DNA of 57,846 bases from positions 1 through 57,846 of the forward strand of contig CAMDZW010000023.1 in assembly GCA_945911015.1 (NCBI GenBank), in the 5' to 3' direction. The stretch is from an uncultured Propionibacteriaceae bacterium (lineage in GTDB: Bacteria; Actinomycetota; Actinomycetes; Propionibacteriales; Propionibacteriaceae). Shown piece after piece: positions 1 to 9,627 of this stretch. Numbering within the stretch: position 1 is the first letter of the stretch; every line of letters begins with the position of its first letter. The notes under the pieces are model-generated. The model saw only the letters and a program-made list of their open reading frames with translations, ran no database searches and was not told where the DNA came from. The translations under genes were made by a program, and so were the position numbers.

Positions 1-2
1 GT

Positions 3-77
3 ACGTGGTTCGCCCGGCGTGGCCTCGAGGTCGACGCCGACGAACTGACCTCTCACCTGATCGGACTGGCATGGTGA
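3..77 (+). CDS. 3' end of a TetR-like regulator (partial)
   Basis: Only the last 24 codons and the TGA stop (75-77) are inside the window. The reading frame starting at base 3 gives an acidic/aliphatic tail that ends ELTSHLIGLAW. This is a common kind of ending for TetR-family repressors, whose last helix finishes with a Leu-rich segment and a Trp. The rest of the gene lies upstream, so no DNA-binding domain can be seen and the family assignment is a guess from the tail alone. It converges on the Mrr-like gene with 48 bases between the two stops. Confidence 0.4.
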   Translation, partial: TWFARRGLEVDADELTSHLIGLAW

Positions 78-125
78 GTCAGCCTGAAGGCAGATTCAGT
101 TGGACCGGAGAACCCACGGCCGACG

Positions 126-1109
126 TCAGGCACCATCTGACTGACGAGTGATCAGCACTCGGGCCTCCGCCACTCGCTTCCTGACAGTCAGATAGTCGGA
201 TGCCAGGGATGCCCATACCACCAGCGCGAGTAGAGTCAGAATCGCAAACACCCCGGTGACGGGAACACGCAGTATGTTCGGCCACGGAGCCATCCAGTAG
301 TAGTAGGTCAGATAACCGAGCCACGCTGGCCATACCATTGGCCAGACTTTGACCCACGCACCGGGCAGCACCGCGCTCACAGCGAACCACACGCACCACA
401 CCACGGACACCGACTCCTGCCCGTGGAATGCCTTCCACCCCCAGACCGCAGACGCAATCACGGCGATGACCCTTATGAGCACCATGGCCGACTTGGACCC
501 ATCGTCGGGCATCTCGCCGCGACTGATGGCGGCTTCTGCTTCCTCCTTCTTGCGCGCATCACGCGCTTCCGCTTCAGCCTTGCGCCGCGCCTTTGCGGCT
601 GCCTTGGCCTCTCCTTGCGCCGATGCTTTGGCTTCCGCGGCGGCGCGTCTCTCAGTTCGGACTTCTTCGGTTACGGCGCGCTCACGCTCCAGCCGTTCTC
701 GTTCCTCCTGCTCACGTTTCGCTAGCTCCACCGGGCGAAGCATGACACTGTGAGCCGAGGGATTCACTGCCTTCATGGCGCCTGTGAGGTCATAGGTGAA
801 CAGAGCTATGTCCACGTCATTCGCGAAGCTGATCGCAGGCCTGGAGTATCCCGCCCCGCAGATGAAGATCAGCTGCTTCGATACATCACGTCTGGCCGCC
901 CCGAGGAGCTGCTGCAGCACAGGCAACCCGACCTGCGCCGCTTCGAACTTCACCTGAGCGAGCGCATCACCAGCGACGACATCGATACCGCCGTCGGCAC
1001 CGTCGGCGGTCAACCTCGCATCGGCGAATCCCCAATAGCGCATCCACGACACAGCATTCTGTTCGGCTGCGCGCCACGAGTTAATCTGGTACGGCTCCGG
1101 TTGCTCCAT
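126..1109 (-). CDS. Membrane-anchored Mrr-type restriction endonuclease-like protein
   Basis: This is a 327-residue protein. Residues 15-110 resemble the Mrr catalytic fold (PD-(D/E)xK nucleases of type IV restriction): GADGGID around D43, then Q52-V53-K54 and the following helix VGLPVLQQLLGAA. Residues 125-200 are an Ala/Glu/Arg/Lys-rich coiled coil. Residues 209-303 hold about four hydrophobic membrane segments rich in Trp. The ATG at 1109 is preferred because AGGA lies 6 nt before it; an in-frame ATG at 1145 has no such site. Known: Mrr-like enzymes cut modified or foreign DNA. Inferred: a DNA-degrading protein tethered to the membrane, possibly a second defence layer beside the BREX operon that starts 756 bases away on the opposite strand. 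Loss of activity cannot be excluded. Confidence 0.7.
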   Translation of the reverse strand: MEQPEPYQINSWRAAEQNAVSWMRYWGFADARLTADGADGGIDVVAGDALAQVKFEAAQVGLPVLQQLLGAARRDVSKQLIFICGAGYSRPAISFANDVDIALFTYDLTGAMKAVNPSAHSVMLRPVELAKREQEERERLERERAVTEEVRTERRAAAEAKASAQGEAKAAAKARRKAEAEARDARKKEEAEAAISRGEMPDDGSKSAMVLIRVIAVIASAVWGWKAFHGQESVSVVWCVWFAVSAVLPGAWVKVWPMVWPAWLGYLTYYYWMAPWPNILRVPVTGVFAILTLLALVVWASLASDYLTVRKRVAEARVLITRQSDGA

Positions 1110-1168
1110 AAAACATCCTGACTCACACTCTGATCGATCAATCATTGCTCAGCCGATGACCGTGGTCG

Positions 1169-1651
1169 CTACTGCTGGACTTCAAGCTCGAAGGCGTTGA
1201 AGTACTCTTGCGCTTCAGACTCACCGAGGCTGGCCGAGACCCGGAGCAGCACGTTGCCCCGGATCGCGTGGTACTCCTCCCCTGCGCCGAAGAATCCCAT
1301 GATCGACCGTAGGTACGAAGCGCGTCGCTCAGCAGTCTTCGCATCGCGCCAGATCTCGATGAACGCACCACAGGCTCGACCCAACGTTTCTTCCGCTCGA
1401 TCGTCCCGGTCACACGAAGCTCGACGATCCTTGATCACGACACCACCGACGTAACCGTTCATCCGACCGATCATCCTGTTGGGGTCGTTGTCCTCCGTGA
1501 TGACGACGGCCTCCGTGGCCGCATCAATCCGCTCGACGAAAGCCAGGCCAACCGGCTCGGCGGCGTCGCCCGGTGTTACTGGATCGGCAGTACAACCGCC
1601 CATCAGCACGGCCAAGGACATCACCAGAACGACGGCGAACTTCTTCATCAC
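1169..1651 (-). CDS. Small putative lipoprotein, unknown function
   Basis: This is a 160-residue protein with a short basic N-terminus (MMKKF), a hydrophobic stretch and a lipobox LMGGC with the lipidation cysteine at residue 20. It is therefore expected to be a secreted lipoprotein anchored to the outer face of the membrane. The mature part is acidic and contains no domain I recognise; it has a Cys pair in RASCDRDDRAEETLGRAC that could form a disulfide. It lies 59 bases upstream of the Mrr-like gene on the same strand and could share its transcript. A second ATG one codon later (1648) is an equally good start. Confidence 0.65.
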   Translation of the reverse strand: MMKKFAVVLVMSLAVLMGGCTADPVTPGDAAEPVGLAFVERIDAATEAVVITEDNDPNRMIGRMNGYVGGVVIKDRRASCDRDDRAEETLGRACGAFIEIWRDAKTAERRASYLRSIMGFFGAGEEYHAIRGNVLLRVSASLGESEAQEYFNAFELEVQQ

Positions 1652-1864
1652 GAGTCGTGATCATAGCGCTATCACACCCTTCGACTGGCCACTCGTCAGG
1701 GAGGTTGTCCCTCTTCGGCCCGTCGTCGCCAGTGGCTGATGTCGAGGATTTGACTGCGCGTCTGCGACCTCGGGCTGCAACGCCCGAGGCTGAACCACGA
1801 GACACAGATTGCGACCGGACCGATTATGGTTGGCCCAGGATCTGGATACTGAGAGGGGGGCGGG

Positions 1865-4800
1865 GTGAGCGCGCCGAAGGACCAACGGTGGACAGTGGTG
1901 TCGCCGAGCCAGTTCACCCATGAGGACGAGGGCCTCGAGATCGTCCGCAACCTCCTGCCCGACCAGGCGCCCTACCGGGCTTGGTCGAATTTTGAGTTCC
2001 GAGACGGCCGCGGACGCTGGCACGAGGTCGATCTGCTGGTCCTGGGGAGGCGCCGCCTGCACCTGGTCGAGCTCAAGTACTACTCCGGCACTCTGCACGG
2101 TGACGACCACACTTGGCGCCGCGACGGGCACCGCGCAGAGGACTCCCCGCTGAAACTGGCCCGCCGTAAAGCCCAGTACTTCGCCAGCAAGCTCCAGGAC
2201 GAGTACGAGCGTTGGGTGCGAGAGCGGAACGTGCCCGACGCTCCCAGGGCTCGCGAGGTTGTGCCATTCGTCCAGGAGTCGGTGTTCCTGCACCATCCCC
2301 GATTTGTCTCGGAGCTCTCTGAGGCCAGCGCGAGGGGCCTGTACGGCATCGACGGGCTGGAGCACCACAGCAATCTGCCAGGGATCTCCGAGTTGCTGCT
2401 CGAGCCGGGCAACGACACGGTCCGCGACGCCGTGCTCTCCCAGCTGATGAAGCGCATCGGGCTGGTGCAACGCCGCGAACGTGAAGCAGGGTCCTGGGTG
2501 ATCCAGGACGGGGCCATCGCCGAGGGCGAAGGTTGGCAGGAGTGGGAGGCCTACCACCGGGTCGTCCAACAACGCAGCGCCCGCATCCGGTTCCAGGTCG
2601 TCCCGCAGGATGCCCCGGAGTCGGAGCGGCGTCGCGTGCTCTCCATCGCCGAGCACGAGTTTCGGGTGATGAGCCACCTCAATCATGAGGGGGTGCTCCG
2701 ACCTGACGACATCATCGACGACGATCTCGGTGTCGGCATGGTTTACCCGCTCAGTGACGACTGGCAACGCCTTGACCTGTGGCTCGCCGACCATGGCGAT
2801 CAAGTGTCAATCGAGACACGGCTCTCGATCATCCGCCAGGTCGGTGAGGCCCTGCAGTACGCCCACGGCAATCGTGTGGTCCACCGAGGCATCAACCCGA
2901 GTGTCATCTGGGTGCGCCCATCAGACGGCGGCGAGCTGCGGGTCCAGGTCCGCGACTGGCAGACCGCCGGCAGTGTTGCCGCGGAGCAGCACAGTTCTGC
3001 CACCCCGACCGGCGTCACCGCCCTCATCGGTGCCGATTCCCGAGCGGGGGGCACCGGCTGGCTGGAGGCGTTTGCCGCTCCGGAAGGCAGCCTTGCTCGC
3101 GGGGTGGACCGGGTCCGGGTCGATGTCTTCGGCCTCGGCGCCGTGGCGTTCTACCTGTTGGCCGGAGCCGCCGCTGCTGACTCGGTTGTGGCGCTCACCA
3201 CGCGGCTGCGGGAGCAGAACGGCCTCGACCTGTCCGCCGATGTCCCCGAGGTCTCGACCGAGCTTCGCACGGCCATCCTCAACGCCACCCGACCAGCAGT
3301 GTCGGAGCGTACCTCGGACATCGCGAGCTTCCTCGACCAGCTTGCCGCTGCCGAGGCGCCTCCTGCAGAGGACGAGCGGAGCATCGATCCACTTGACGCA
3401 TCACCCGGCGCACTGCTGGGTGACCGGTTCCGGCTGGTCCGGCGACTCGGACGCGGATCCACCGCTGATGGACTCCTGGTCCGTGACGAGTTCCGGGAGG
3501 ACAAGCCGGAACATGTCCTCAAGGTCGCGATCAATGACAGGGCCGCGGCCCGCCTCCACGACGAGGCCGAAGTCCTGCGGGCTGTGTCGAGCCCCCGTGT
3601 CGTCGAACTGATCGAGGGACCGCTCAAGGTCGACGGCCGCGAAGCGCTCCTGCTCGCGACTGCCGGCGACCACACCCTCGCCCAGGAGATGAGTCAGCGC
3701 CCCCGCGTGTCACTCGACCTGTTGGAGCGGTGGGGCACCGACCTACTGCGCGCGCTGATCGAGCTAGACACGGCCGGCATCGACCACCGCGACATCAAGC
3801 CGGCAAATCTGGGCGTACGTGAAGGGCGCAGCGATCGCGCCAAGCATCTCGTCCTGTTCGACTTCTCCCTGTCGCGCGCTGCTGCCGACGCGGTGAAGGC
3901 GGGCACCCCGCCGTATCTCGATCCATTCCTGGGCACGGATGGCCGCATTCTCTACGACAGCGCAGCCGAAATGTATTCCGCTGCGGTGGTGCTGTTCGAG
4001 ATGGCGACCGGCCAGCCCCCGGTCTACGGCGATGGCCTGTCCGACCCGTCAGCGATCACCGATGCGGCCACCGTCGTGCCAGCACAGTTCGATCCATCCA
4101 CCGCGGAGCCGATGACCGCGTTCTTCCGACGTGCATTGGCCCGCCGAGCAGCCGACCGTTATGACACTGCGCGAGATCTGTTCGCAGCTTGGCAGCAGAT
4201 TTTCGAGCGCACCACGACCGGCGCTCCGGACAATGCGGCCGAACTGCAAGAACAGGCCACCCCGGAAACGCCACTCACCCAGGCTGGTCTCTCGGCCCGA
4301 GCGATCTCGGCGCTCGAACCGTTCGCGCTCACCACCGTCGGCGACCTGGTCGCGGTCGACGCCGCGCGCCTGTCCCGGCCGCTCGGAGTCAAGGACCTCA
4401 CCCGCAAGGAGATCCGAGCCGCGGCCAGGGTCTGGCGCTCCAAGTTCGGCTCGGCGATACGCACCCGACGGGCAGCGACACCCTTGCGTACGACGGTGCT
4501 GCCGGATCCTTTGACGATCGCCGATCGACTCCTTGCCGTTGTGCGTAAGGACAGCAGGACGAGCTCTCGTGCCGACTTCGCTGCCCGCCTGCTGGGCGTG
4601 ACACCGGGTGTCGATGCTTTCGCTTCGCAGGGACAGATCGGGGCGAGCCTGTCCAAGCCGGTGACCGCGGCGCGGGTCAACCAGATGGCGGCTGAGCTGC
4701 AGGATGCCTGGGCTGCCGAGGACGACACCCGTGACCTCCTCGACAGGATCGGTGAGCAGGCACTTGCGCATCTGAAGGATCTCGGCGGGATCGCCACCGT

Positions 4801-6103
4801 GGGTGAACTGGTCGACCACCTCATCACGGTGATGGTCGAGAACGTCGACGCCGATGACAACCATGAAGTACGAGTGACTGCCGGGCTGCTCCATGTGGTC
4901 ACCGATCGGCTACGGGCCCGAATGCGTGGTGGCGACACCGAGGTCACCGAGTTGCAGTTGCGTCGCCACAGCGGCCGTCCACTGGTGATCGGCACCAACT
5001 CCGACCTGCTGGACTCGACCGATGAGCTCGCCAGGGCCGCGGACCGTCTCGTCGCGGCGGTCAACCCCGGCGACCAGACCGATGGGATTGTCCCCGCCGC
5101 CCGGGTCGCTTCCTCACTTCTCGAGGCCACCCGGGCGGCAGAGGCAACTGACTCACCACTCGAGCCTGGTCGACTGGCCCGTCTCGCGGCCGTCCTGTCG
5201 ACGCGTGCCGCAGCATCAGCCACCCATGAACTGCATCACCGTGGCCTGCCAGCCCATCGTGCACTGGCACTCGCGCTCAAAGCGGTCGCTCCCGGTCAGA
5301 AACTGCCGCCGGCCGAGATCCGTGACCGGGTCCGTGCCCGGTTCCCGTCACTCGCCTCCCTTCCGGAACGACCACGGCTCGATCAGATCGTCGCCGACTC
5401 CGGTCTCGACCTGATCTATGACGACGTCGCCCGTGCCTACCGCCCGCCCGAGTCGATCCACGACACCACAGGACTTGAGTCCCGCGCCCCGACTTCACTG
5501 GCCACCGCCGCGCCTGCGCTCTCGGCCGATGGCGTCGTCGGACAGCGGCTCGCCGACAGCATCGCGCGCCGGTCTTTCCTAGCCTTGGCAGCGCCCGGCA
5601 GTCAACTGGACCGGTTGGCACGGGTGCTGCAGGAGCGCCACTCGGTGCAGGTCGTCAATCTGACCTCGGAGCTTCTCGGCGCAATGCACGCCCAGGCCGA
5701 CTCCGTCGGGCTGCCGTGGGACCAGGTCCTCGCCGCTGATGCAGACGCCCCCGGCAGTCGAGCGGCCCGCGGTCTCCAGAGCTTGGTCGAGCGAGCCATG
5801 CCAACCGTGACCGCTGCCATCGAGTCCGCCCTCACCACTGACGCGACCAGCCCAGTGGTGCTGACTGATGTCGGTGCCCTTGCCCGGTACGGCGCGATGG
5901 CGACATTGAGCCGTTGGACTGATCTGACGACATCGCGGCCTCGGCCGTTGTGGCTGGTCGTGCCGCAGTTGCTGGCCGACCGCGGCTCGATCGTCGAAGG
6001 AAAACCCCTGCCCTTGGCCGCGCCGAGCCAATTCGTCGTGGTCGATCGTGCTTGGATCGACTCCCAGCTGTCCGCTCCACCCGCCGAAGGAACACCTGCA
6101 TGA
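1865..6103 (+). CDS. pglW: BREX-2 serine/threonine kinase PglW
   Basis: This 1412-residue protein is the first gene of a type 2 BREX operon. Residues 20-130 are a NERD (nuclease-related) domain with D56, E69 and K71 in the D...ExK arrangement. Residues about 240-500 are a protein-kinase fold whose catalytic loop reads HRG (340-342) instead of HRD, so it is probably a pseudokinase. Residues about 520-780 are a second kinase with an intact HRDIKPAN loop (H641, D643, K645); its metal motif is DFS (666-668) rather than DFG. A helix-hairpin-helix-like segment follows at about 805-862, then a long C-terminal region. Known: PglW autophosphorylates and is required for phage growth limitation in Streptomyces. 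The GTG start at 1865 follows a G-rich site. Its stop overlaps the pglX start (ATGA). Confidence 0.93.
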   Translation: MSAPKDQRWTVVSPSQFTHEDEGLEIVRNLLPDQAPYRAWSNFEFRDGRGRWHEVDLLVLGRRRLHLVELKYYSGTLHGDDHTWRRDGHRAEDSPLKLARRKAQYFASKLQDEYERWVRERNVPDAPRAREVVPFVQESVFLHHPRFVSELSEASARGLYGIDGLEHHSNLPGISELLLEPGNDTVRDAVLSQLMKRIGLVQRREREAGSWVIQDGAIAEGEGWQEWEAYHRVVQQRSARIRFQVVPQDAPESERRRVLSIAEHEFRVMSHLNHEGVLRPDDIIDDDLGVGMVYPLSDDWQRLDLWLADHGDQVSIETRLSIIRQVGEALQYAHGNRVVHRGINPSVIWVRPSDGGELRVQVRDWQTAGSVAAEQHSSATPTGVTALIGADSRAGGTGWLEAFAAPEGSLARGVDRVRVDVFGLGAVAFYLLAGAAAADSVVALTTRLREQNGLDLSADVPEVSTELRTAILNATRPAVSERTSDIASFLDQLAAAEAPPAEDERSIDPLDASPGALLGDRFRLVRRLGRGSTADGLLVRDEFREDKPEHVLKVAINDRAAARLHDEAEVLRAVSSPRVVELIEGPLKVDGREALLLATAGDHTLAQEMSQRPRVSLDLLERWGTDLLRALIELDTAGIDHRDIKPANLGVREGRSDRAKHLVLFDFSLSRAAADAVKAGTPPYLDPFLGTDGRILYDSAAEMYSAAVVLFEMATGQPPVYGDGLSDPSAITDAATVVPAQFDPSTAEPMTAFFRRALARRAADRYDTARDLFAAWQQIFERTTTGAPDNAAELQEQATPETPLTQAGLSARAISALEPFALTTVGDLVAVDAARLSRPLGVKDLTRKEIRAAARVWRSKFGSAIRTRRAATPLRTTVLPDPLTIADRLLAVVRKDSRTSSRADFAARLLGVTPGVDAFASQGQIGASLSKPVTAARVNQMAAELQDAWAAEDDTRDLLDRIGEQALAHLKDLGGIATVGELVDHLITVMVENVDADDNHEVRVTAGLLHVVTDRLRARMRGGDTEVTELQLRRHSGRPLVIGTNSDLLDSTDELARAADRLVAAVNPGDQTDGIVPAARVASSLLEATRAAEATDSPLEPGRLARLAAVLSTRAAASATHELHHRGLPAHRALALALKAVAPGQKLPPAEIRDRVRARFPSLASLPERPRLDQIVADSGLDLIYDDVARAYRPPESIHDTTGLESRAPTSLATAAPALSADGVVGQRLADSIARRSFLALAAPGSQLDRLARVLQERHSVQVVNLTSELLGAMHAQADSVGLPWDQVLAADADAPGSRAARGLQSLVERAMPTVTAAIESALTTDATSPVVLTDVGALARYGAMATLSRWTDLTTSRPRPLWLVVPQLLADRGSIVEGKPLPLAAPSQFVVVDRAWIDSQLSAPPAEGTPA

Positions 6104-9100
6104 TCAACTCCTCCGAACTGGTCACCGCGCTGAAGCGGCAGGTGCTCGACCTCGAGGACGATCTGCGCGAGCGGCTCGAGGTGTTGCCGGACAAGGCTCA
6201 GCAGTGGCGCGATGAGCACACGCGCCTGGTCGAAGCTGAGCGCACCGCGTCTGCATGGGTGGCCTGGCGTGACGACCGTGTCACCCAAGCAGCCGTGGCA
6301 TGGGTGCTCACCACTGTCTTCATCCGGTTCTGTGAGGACAATGGTCTCGTCCGGCCAGTCTGGATCAGTGGCCCCGCCGACCGTCGGAGCGACGCAACCG
6401 ATGGTCAACTCGCCTACTTCCGGTCCAATCCTGATGACACCGACCGCGAATGGCTCGCCACCGCGATCGACTACTTGGCCACGCTGCCGGCGACGGCCGC
6501 CCTGGTCGAGGAACACTCCCCGTTGTGGTCGGTGTCGCCGTCTGGTCAGGCGATCACGGCACTGTTGCAGTTCTGGCGGCGGACCGATGACGCCGGCAAT
6601 CTGGTCTTCGACTTCACCGATCCGCAGCTGTCGACGCGGTTCTTGGGTGATCTCTACCAAGATTTGTCCGACCATGCGAAGAAGACCTTCGCCCTGCTCC
6701 AGACGCCCGACTTCGTCGAGGAGTTCATCCTGGACCAGACGATGGAGCCTGCCCTGGCCGAACGGCCCTTGGAAGGCTTCTCCATCATCGATCCCACCTG
6801 TGGGTCCGGTCACTTCCTGCTCGGGGCCTTCCACCGACTGTTGGACCGTTGGGCCCGACATGCGCCGGCCATGGAGCCGCAGGCACGGGTCCAGCAGTCC
6901 CTGGACGCAATCCACGGTGTGGACATCAACCCGTTCGCCGTGGCGATCGCCCAGTTCCGTCTGACGATTGCTGCCATGCAGGCGTGTGGACTGTTGTCAC
7001 TGGACGACGCACCCCGGTTCCGATACCACCTTGCATCGGGCGACTCGCTGCTGTTCGGTCGCGACGAGGATCGACTCTTCAGCGAGGGGGACCTCGGAGA
7101 CGTCCTATCTACGGCCGCGTATTCATCGGAAGACCGCACGAACCTGAACGAGATCCTCAGACCTGGACAGTACGACGTCGTCGTCGGCAACCCTCCCTAC
7201 ATCACTGTGAAGGACAAGAAGCTCAACGCGGCCTACCGGCGCCTCTACGACAGCTGCCACCGCAAGTATGCGTTGACCGCGCCCTTCATGGAACGGTTCT
7301 TCCAGTTGGCAAAGCCACGCTCCGGCGATTTCCCTCCCGGCCGAATTGGTCAAATCACATCAAACTCGTTCATGAAACGTGAATTTGGAGAAAAGCTTGT
7401 TCAAGAATTCTTCCCCAAAATTCGCCTTGATCTCGTAGCCGACACATCCGGAGCCTACATCCCCGGCCACGGAACCCCTACGGTAATTATCATAGGGCGC
7501 AACACTCGACACGCAACTGGAACAACTCGCTGCATCCTTGGAATCCGAGGTGAACCCTCTCGCCCTTCCGACCCAGGCAATGCCCTCGTATGGTCCTCAA
7601 TTAGAAACAACATCGACAGAGTTGGTCATGAGGACCAGTGGATTACAGTGGCCGAACTTCAACAACAAGCACTCTATGCTCACCCTTGGAGCTTGTCCGG
7701 GGGGGCCGCCGCACCACTCTCAGAGAGCTTGGAATCTGGCACAGCACGCCTTGCCGACATGGTCGAATCGGTCGGATTCGGGACAATAACGGGTGAGGAT
7801 GAAGCCTACATTTTCGACCGAGTTGCTGCCAGCTTGAAACGGGATACGGTTCCGGTTCGCCAATTTGTCGAGGGAGATCGAGTCAGGGACTTCAGAGTAA
7901 ATCGCCCAAGGGTTGCAGTATTCCCATATGTGAACACTGGTTCAACAATGGACCTCAGTCGCAATCGAACCTTTTGGCCACTTCGGTCCACCCTAAGCTC
8001 CGGCCTCGCCTTCGGGCGAACTCGAACCGCCATGGGCAAGAAATGGTGGGAGTACATTCTTCCGAACTGGCCGCGCTTGAACGCCGCAAACCTGATCGCG
8101 TTTGCGTTTGTTGCCACGCACAATCACTTCGTACTGGACCGGGGCGGGAAGGTGTTCAAACAGTCGGCGCCGGTGATCAAGCTGCCGGAGGGTGCGAGTG
8201 AGGACGACCATCTCGCGCTGCTCGGAGTGCTCAACTCATCGACGGCGTGTTTCTGGCTGAAGCAGAACAGCCACGACAAGGGAAACGGTGGCATCGGTGG
8301 CGGAATCGCAAGTTCCGAATGGGAGAGATTCTACGAGTTCACCGGAACCACTCTGCAGGATTTCCCGTTGCCACCAGTGCTGCCGCTCGAGCGTGGTCGC
8401 TCACTGGATGCACTCGCCGAGCAGGAGTCGGCCGTGGAACCGGAAGCTGTCGTCGCAGACGCGGTGCCTACAGCAGATCTGCTGAGTGAGGCAGCAGCGG
8501 CCGCTGAGTCACTGCGGGGACAGATGATCGCCGAGCAGGAGGAGCTCGACTGGGCGGTCTATGGCTTGTACGGGCTGCCCGGCGGTGACCTGGTCCATGA
8601 TGGCGAGACGCCCGAGCTGAAGTTGGGCGAGCGCGCCTTCGAGATTGCCCTGGCCAGCAAGGTTATGGCTGGCGACGAAGAGACTGCATGGTTCGAGCGC
8701 CACGGCTCGACGCCGATCACTGAGATCCCCCGACATTGGCCCGACTCGTACCGTGACCTCGTGCAGCGGCGGCTGGATCTCATCGCCTCCGACCCAGGTG
8801 TCGCGCTGCTCGAATCACCGGAGCACAAGCGGCGGTGGTCAACCGAGCCGTGGGCGGTCCGGCAGGACCGGGCGCTGCGGGGTTGGCTGCTGGACCGGCT
8901 CGAGGACCGCGCACTGTGGTTCCACGGAGCGACCCCGGCGCCGCAGAGCATCGGCCAGCTGTCCGACCAGGTGTCCCGCGACGCCGAGCTGATATCGGTC
9001 CTGCAGCTGTGGGAAGGCCGGCCCGACGTCCCGGTCGTCGAGTCACTCACCAAGCTGATGACCGATGAGGCAGTGCCTTTCCTGGCGGCGTACCGGTTGA

Positions 9101-9627
9101 AGGAGTCGGGGATGCGCAAGCGTCAGGCCTGGGAGGAGACGTGGACGCTGCAACGCCGCGAGGACGCAGGTGAGGACGTCGGGACCATCCCGGTCCCGCC
9201 GAAATACACCTCGGCAGACTTCCGCAAACAGTCGTGGTGGCAGGCACGCGGCAAGCTCGACGTGCCGAAGGAACGCTTCATCCTCTACCCCAATGCCGGA
9301 CGGACAACCGACCCGACCCCCATGCTCGGTTGGGCCGGCTGGGACCACGCCGAACAGTCCCTCGCGCTCTCGGTGATCATCAGCGCACGTGAGGACGAAG
9401 GTCGACCGGACGACGACCTGATCCCGCTGGTCGCAGGTCTGGCCGAGCTCCAGCCCTGGGTGGCGCAGTGGCACGCCGAGGTCGATCCCCGGTTTGGTCA
9501 GAGCATGGCGGTGTTCTGTCAGGAGCAGCTCGACAACCGGTGCCGCCAGATCAACCAGTCCATCGAACAGCTCGCCGCGTGGCGTCCCCCGGCAGCGACC
9601 CGAGGCAGAAGGAAGAGTGCGAAATGA
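6100..9627 (+). CDS. pglX: BREX-2 adenine-specific DNA methyltransferase PglX
   Basis: This 1175-residue protein is the modification enzyme of BREX type 2, expected to mark host DNA with N6-methyladenine at an asymmetric site using S-adenosylmethionine. The SAM-binding motif DPTCGSGHF begins at D231 and the catalytic NPPY motif is at 364-367, in the order of gamma-class adenine methyltransferases. An N-terminal helical part (1-200) and a long C-terminal part complete the usual length of about 1200. The ATG at 6100 overlaps the pglW stop. The DNA from about 7320 to 8120, just after NPPY, is visibly poorer in G+C than the rest of the gene. This is where a target-recognition domain is expected, so it may have been exchanged. 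No frameshift is present, so the gene looks functional. Confidence 0.94.
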   Translation: MINSSELVTALKRQVLDLEDDLRERLEVLPDKAQQWRDEHTRLVEAERTASAWVAWRDDRVTQAAVAWVLTTVFIRFCEDNGLVRPVWISGPADRRSDATDGQLAYFRSNPDDTDREWLATAIDYLATLPATAALVEEHSPLWSVSPSGQAITALLQFWRRTDDAGNLVFDFTDPQLSTRFLGDLYQDLSDHAKKTFALLQTPDFVEEFILDQTMEPALAERPLEGFSIIDPTCGSGHFLLGAFHRLLDRWARHAPAMEPQARVQQSLDAIHGVDINPFAVAIAQFRLTIAAMQACGLLSLDDAPRFRYHLASGDSLLFGRDEDRLFSEGDLGDVLSTAAYSSEDRTNLNEILRPGQYDVVVGNPPYITVKDKKLNAAYRRLYDSCHRKYALTAPFMERFFQLAKPRSGDFPPGRIGQITSNSFMKREFGEKLVQEFFPKIRLDLVADTSGAYIPGHGTPTVIIIGRNTRHATGTTRCILGIRGEPSRPSDPGNALVWSSIRNNIDRVGHEDQWITVAELQQQALYAHPWSLSGGAAAPLSESLESGTARLADMVESVGFGTITGEDEAYIFDRVAASLKRDTVPVRQFVEGDRVRDFRVNRPRVAVFPYVNTGSTMDLSRNRTFWPLRSTLSSGLAFGRTRTAMGKKWWEYILPNWPRLNAANLIAFAFVATHNHFVLDRGGKVFKQSAPVIKLPEGASEDDHLALLGVLNSSTACFWLKQNSHDKGNGGIGGGIASSEWERFYEFTGTTLQDFPLPPVLPLERGRSLDALAEQESAVEPEAVVADAVPTADLLSEAAAAAESLRGQMIAEQEELDWAVYGLYGLPGGDLVHDGETPELKLGERAFEIALASKVMAGDEETAWFERHGSTPITEIPRHWPDSYRDLVQRRLDLIASDPGVALLESPEHKRRWSTEPWAVRQDRALRGWLLDRLEDRALWFHGATPAPQSIGQLSDQVSRDAELISVLQLWEGRPDVPVVESLTKLMTDEAVPFLAAYRLKESGMRKRQAWEETWTLQRREDAGEDVGTIPVPPKYTSADFRKQSWWQARGKLDVPKERFILYPNAGRTTDPTPMLGWAGWDHAEQSLALSVIISAREDEGRPDDDLIPLVAGLAELQPWVAQWHAEVDPRFGQSMAVFCQEQLDNRCRQINQSIEQLAAWRPPAATRGRRKSAK

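Noticed and set aside
1-1864. Insertion sequence, integrase or attachment site bounding the BREX island
   Set aside because: I looked for transposase or integrase frames, tRNA ends and direct repeats on both sides of the operon and found none.
1652-1864. A sigma-70-type promoter for the BREX operon
   Set aside because: GATACT near 1843-1848 has no -35 at a suitable distance; nothing convincing could be marked.
1661-2803. 380-codon minus-strand frame at the start of pglW
   Set aside because: It overlaps the NERD and first kinase domain of pglW and the promoter region; no recognisable domain.
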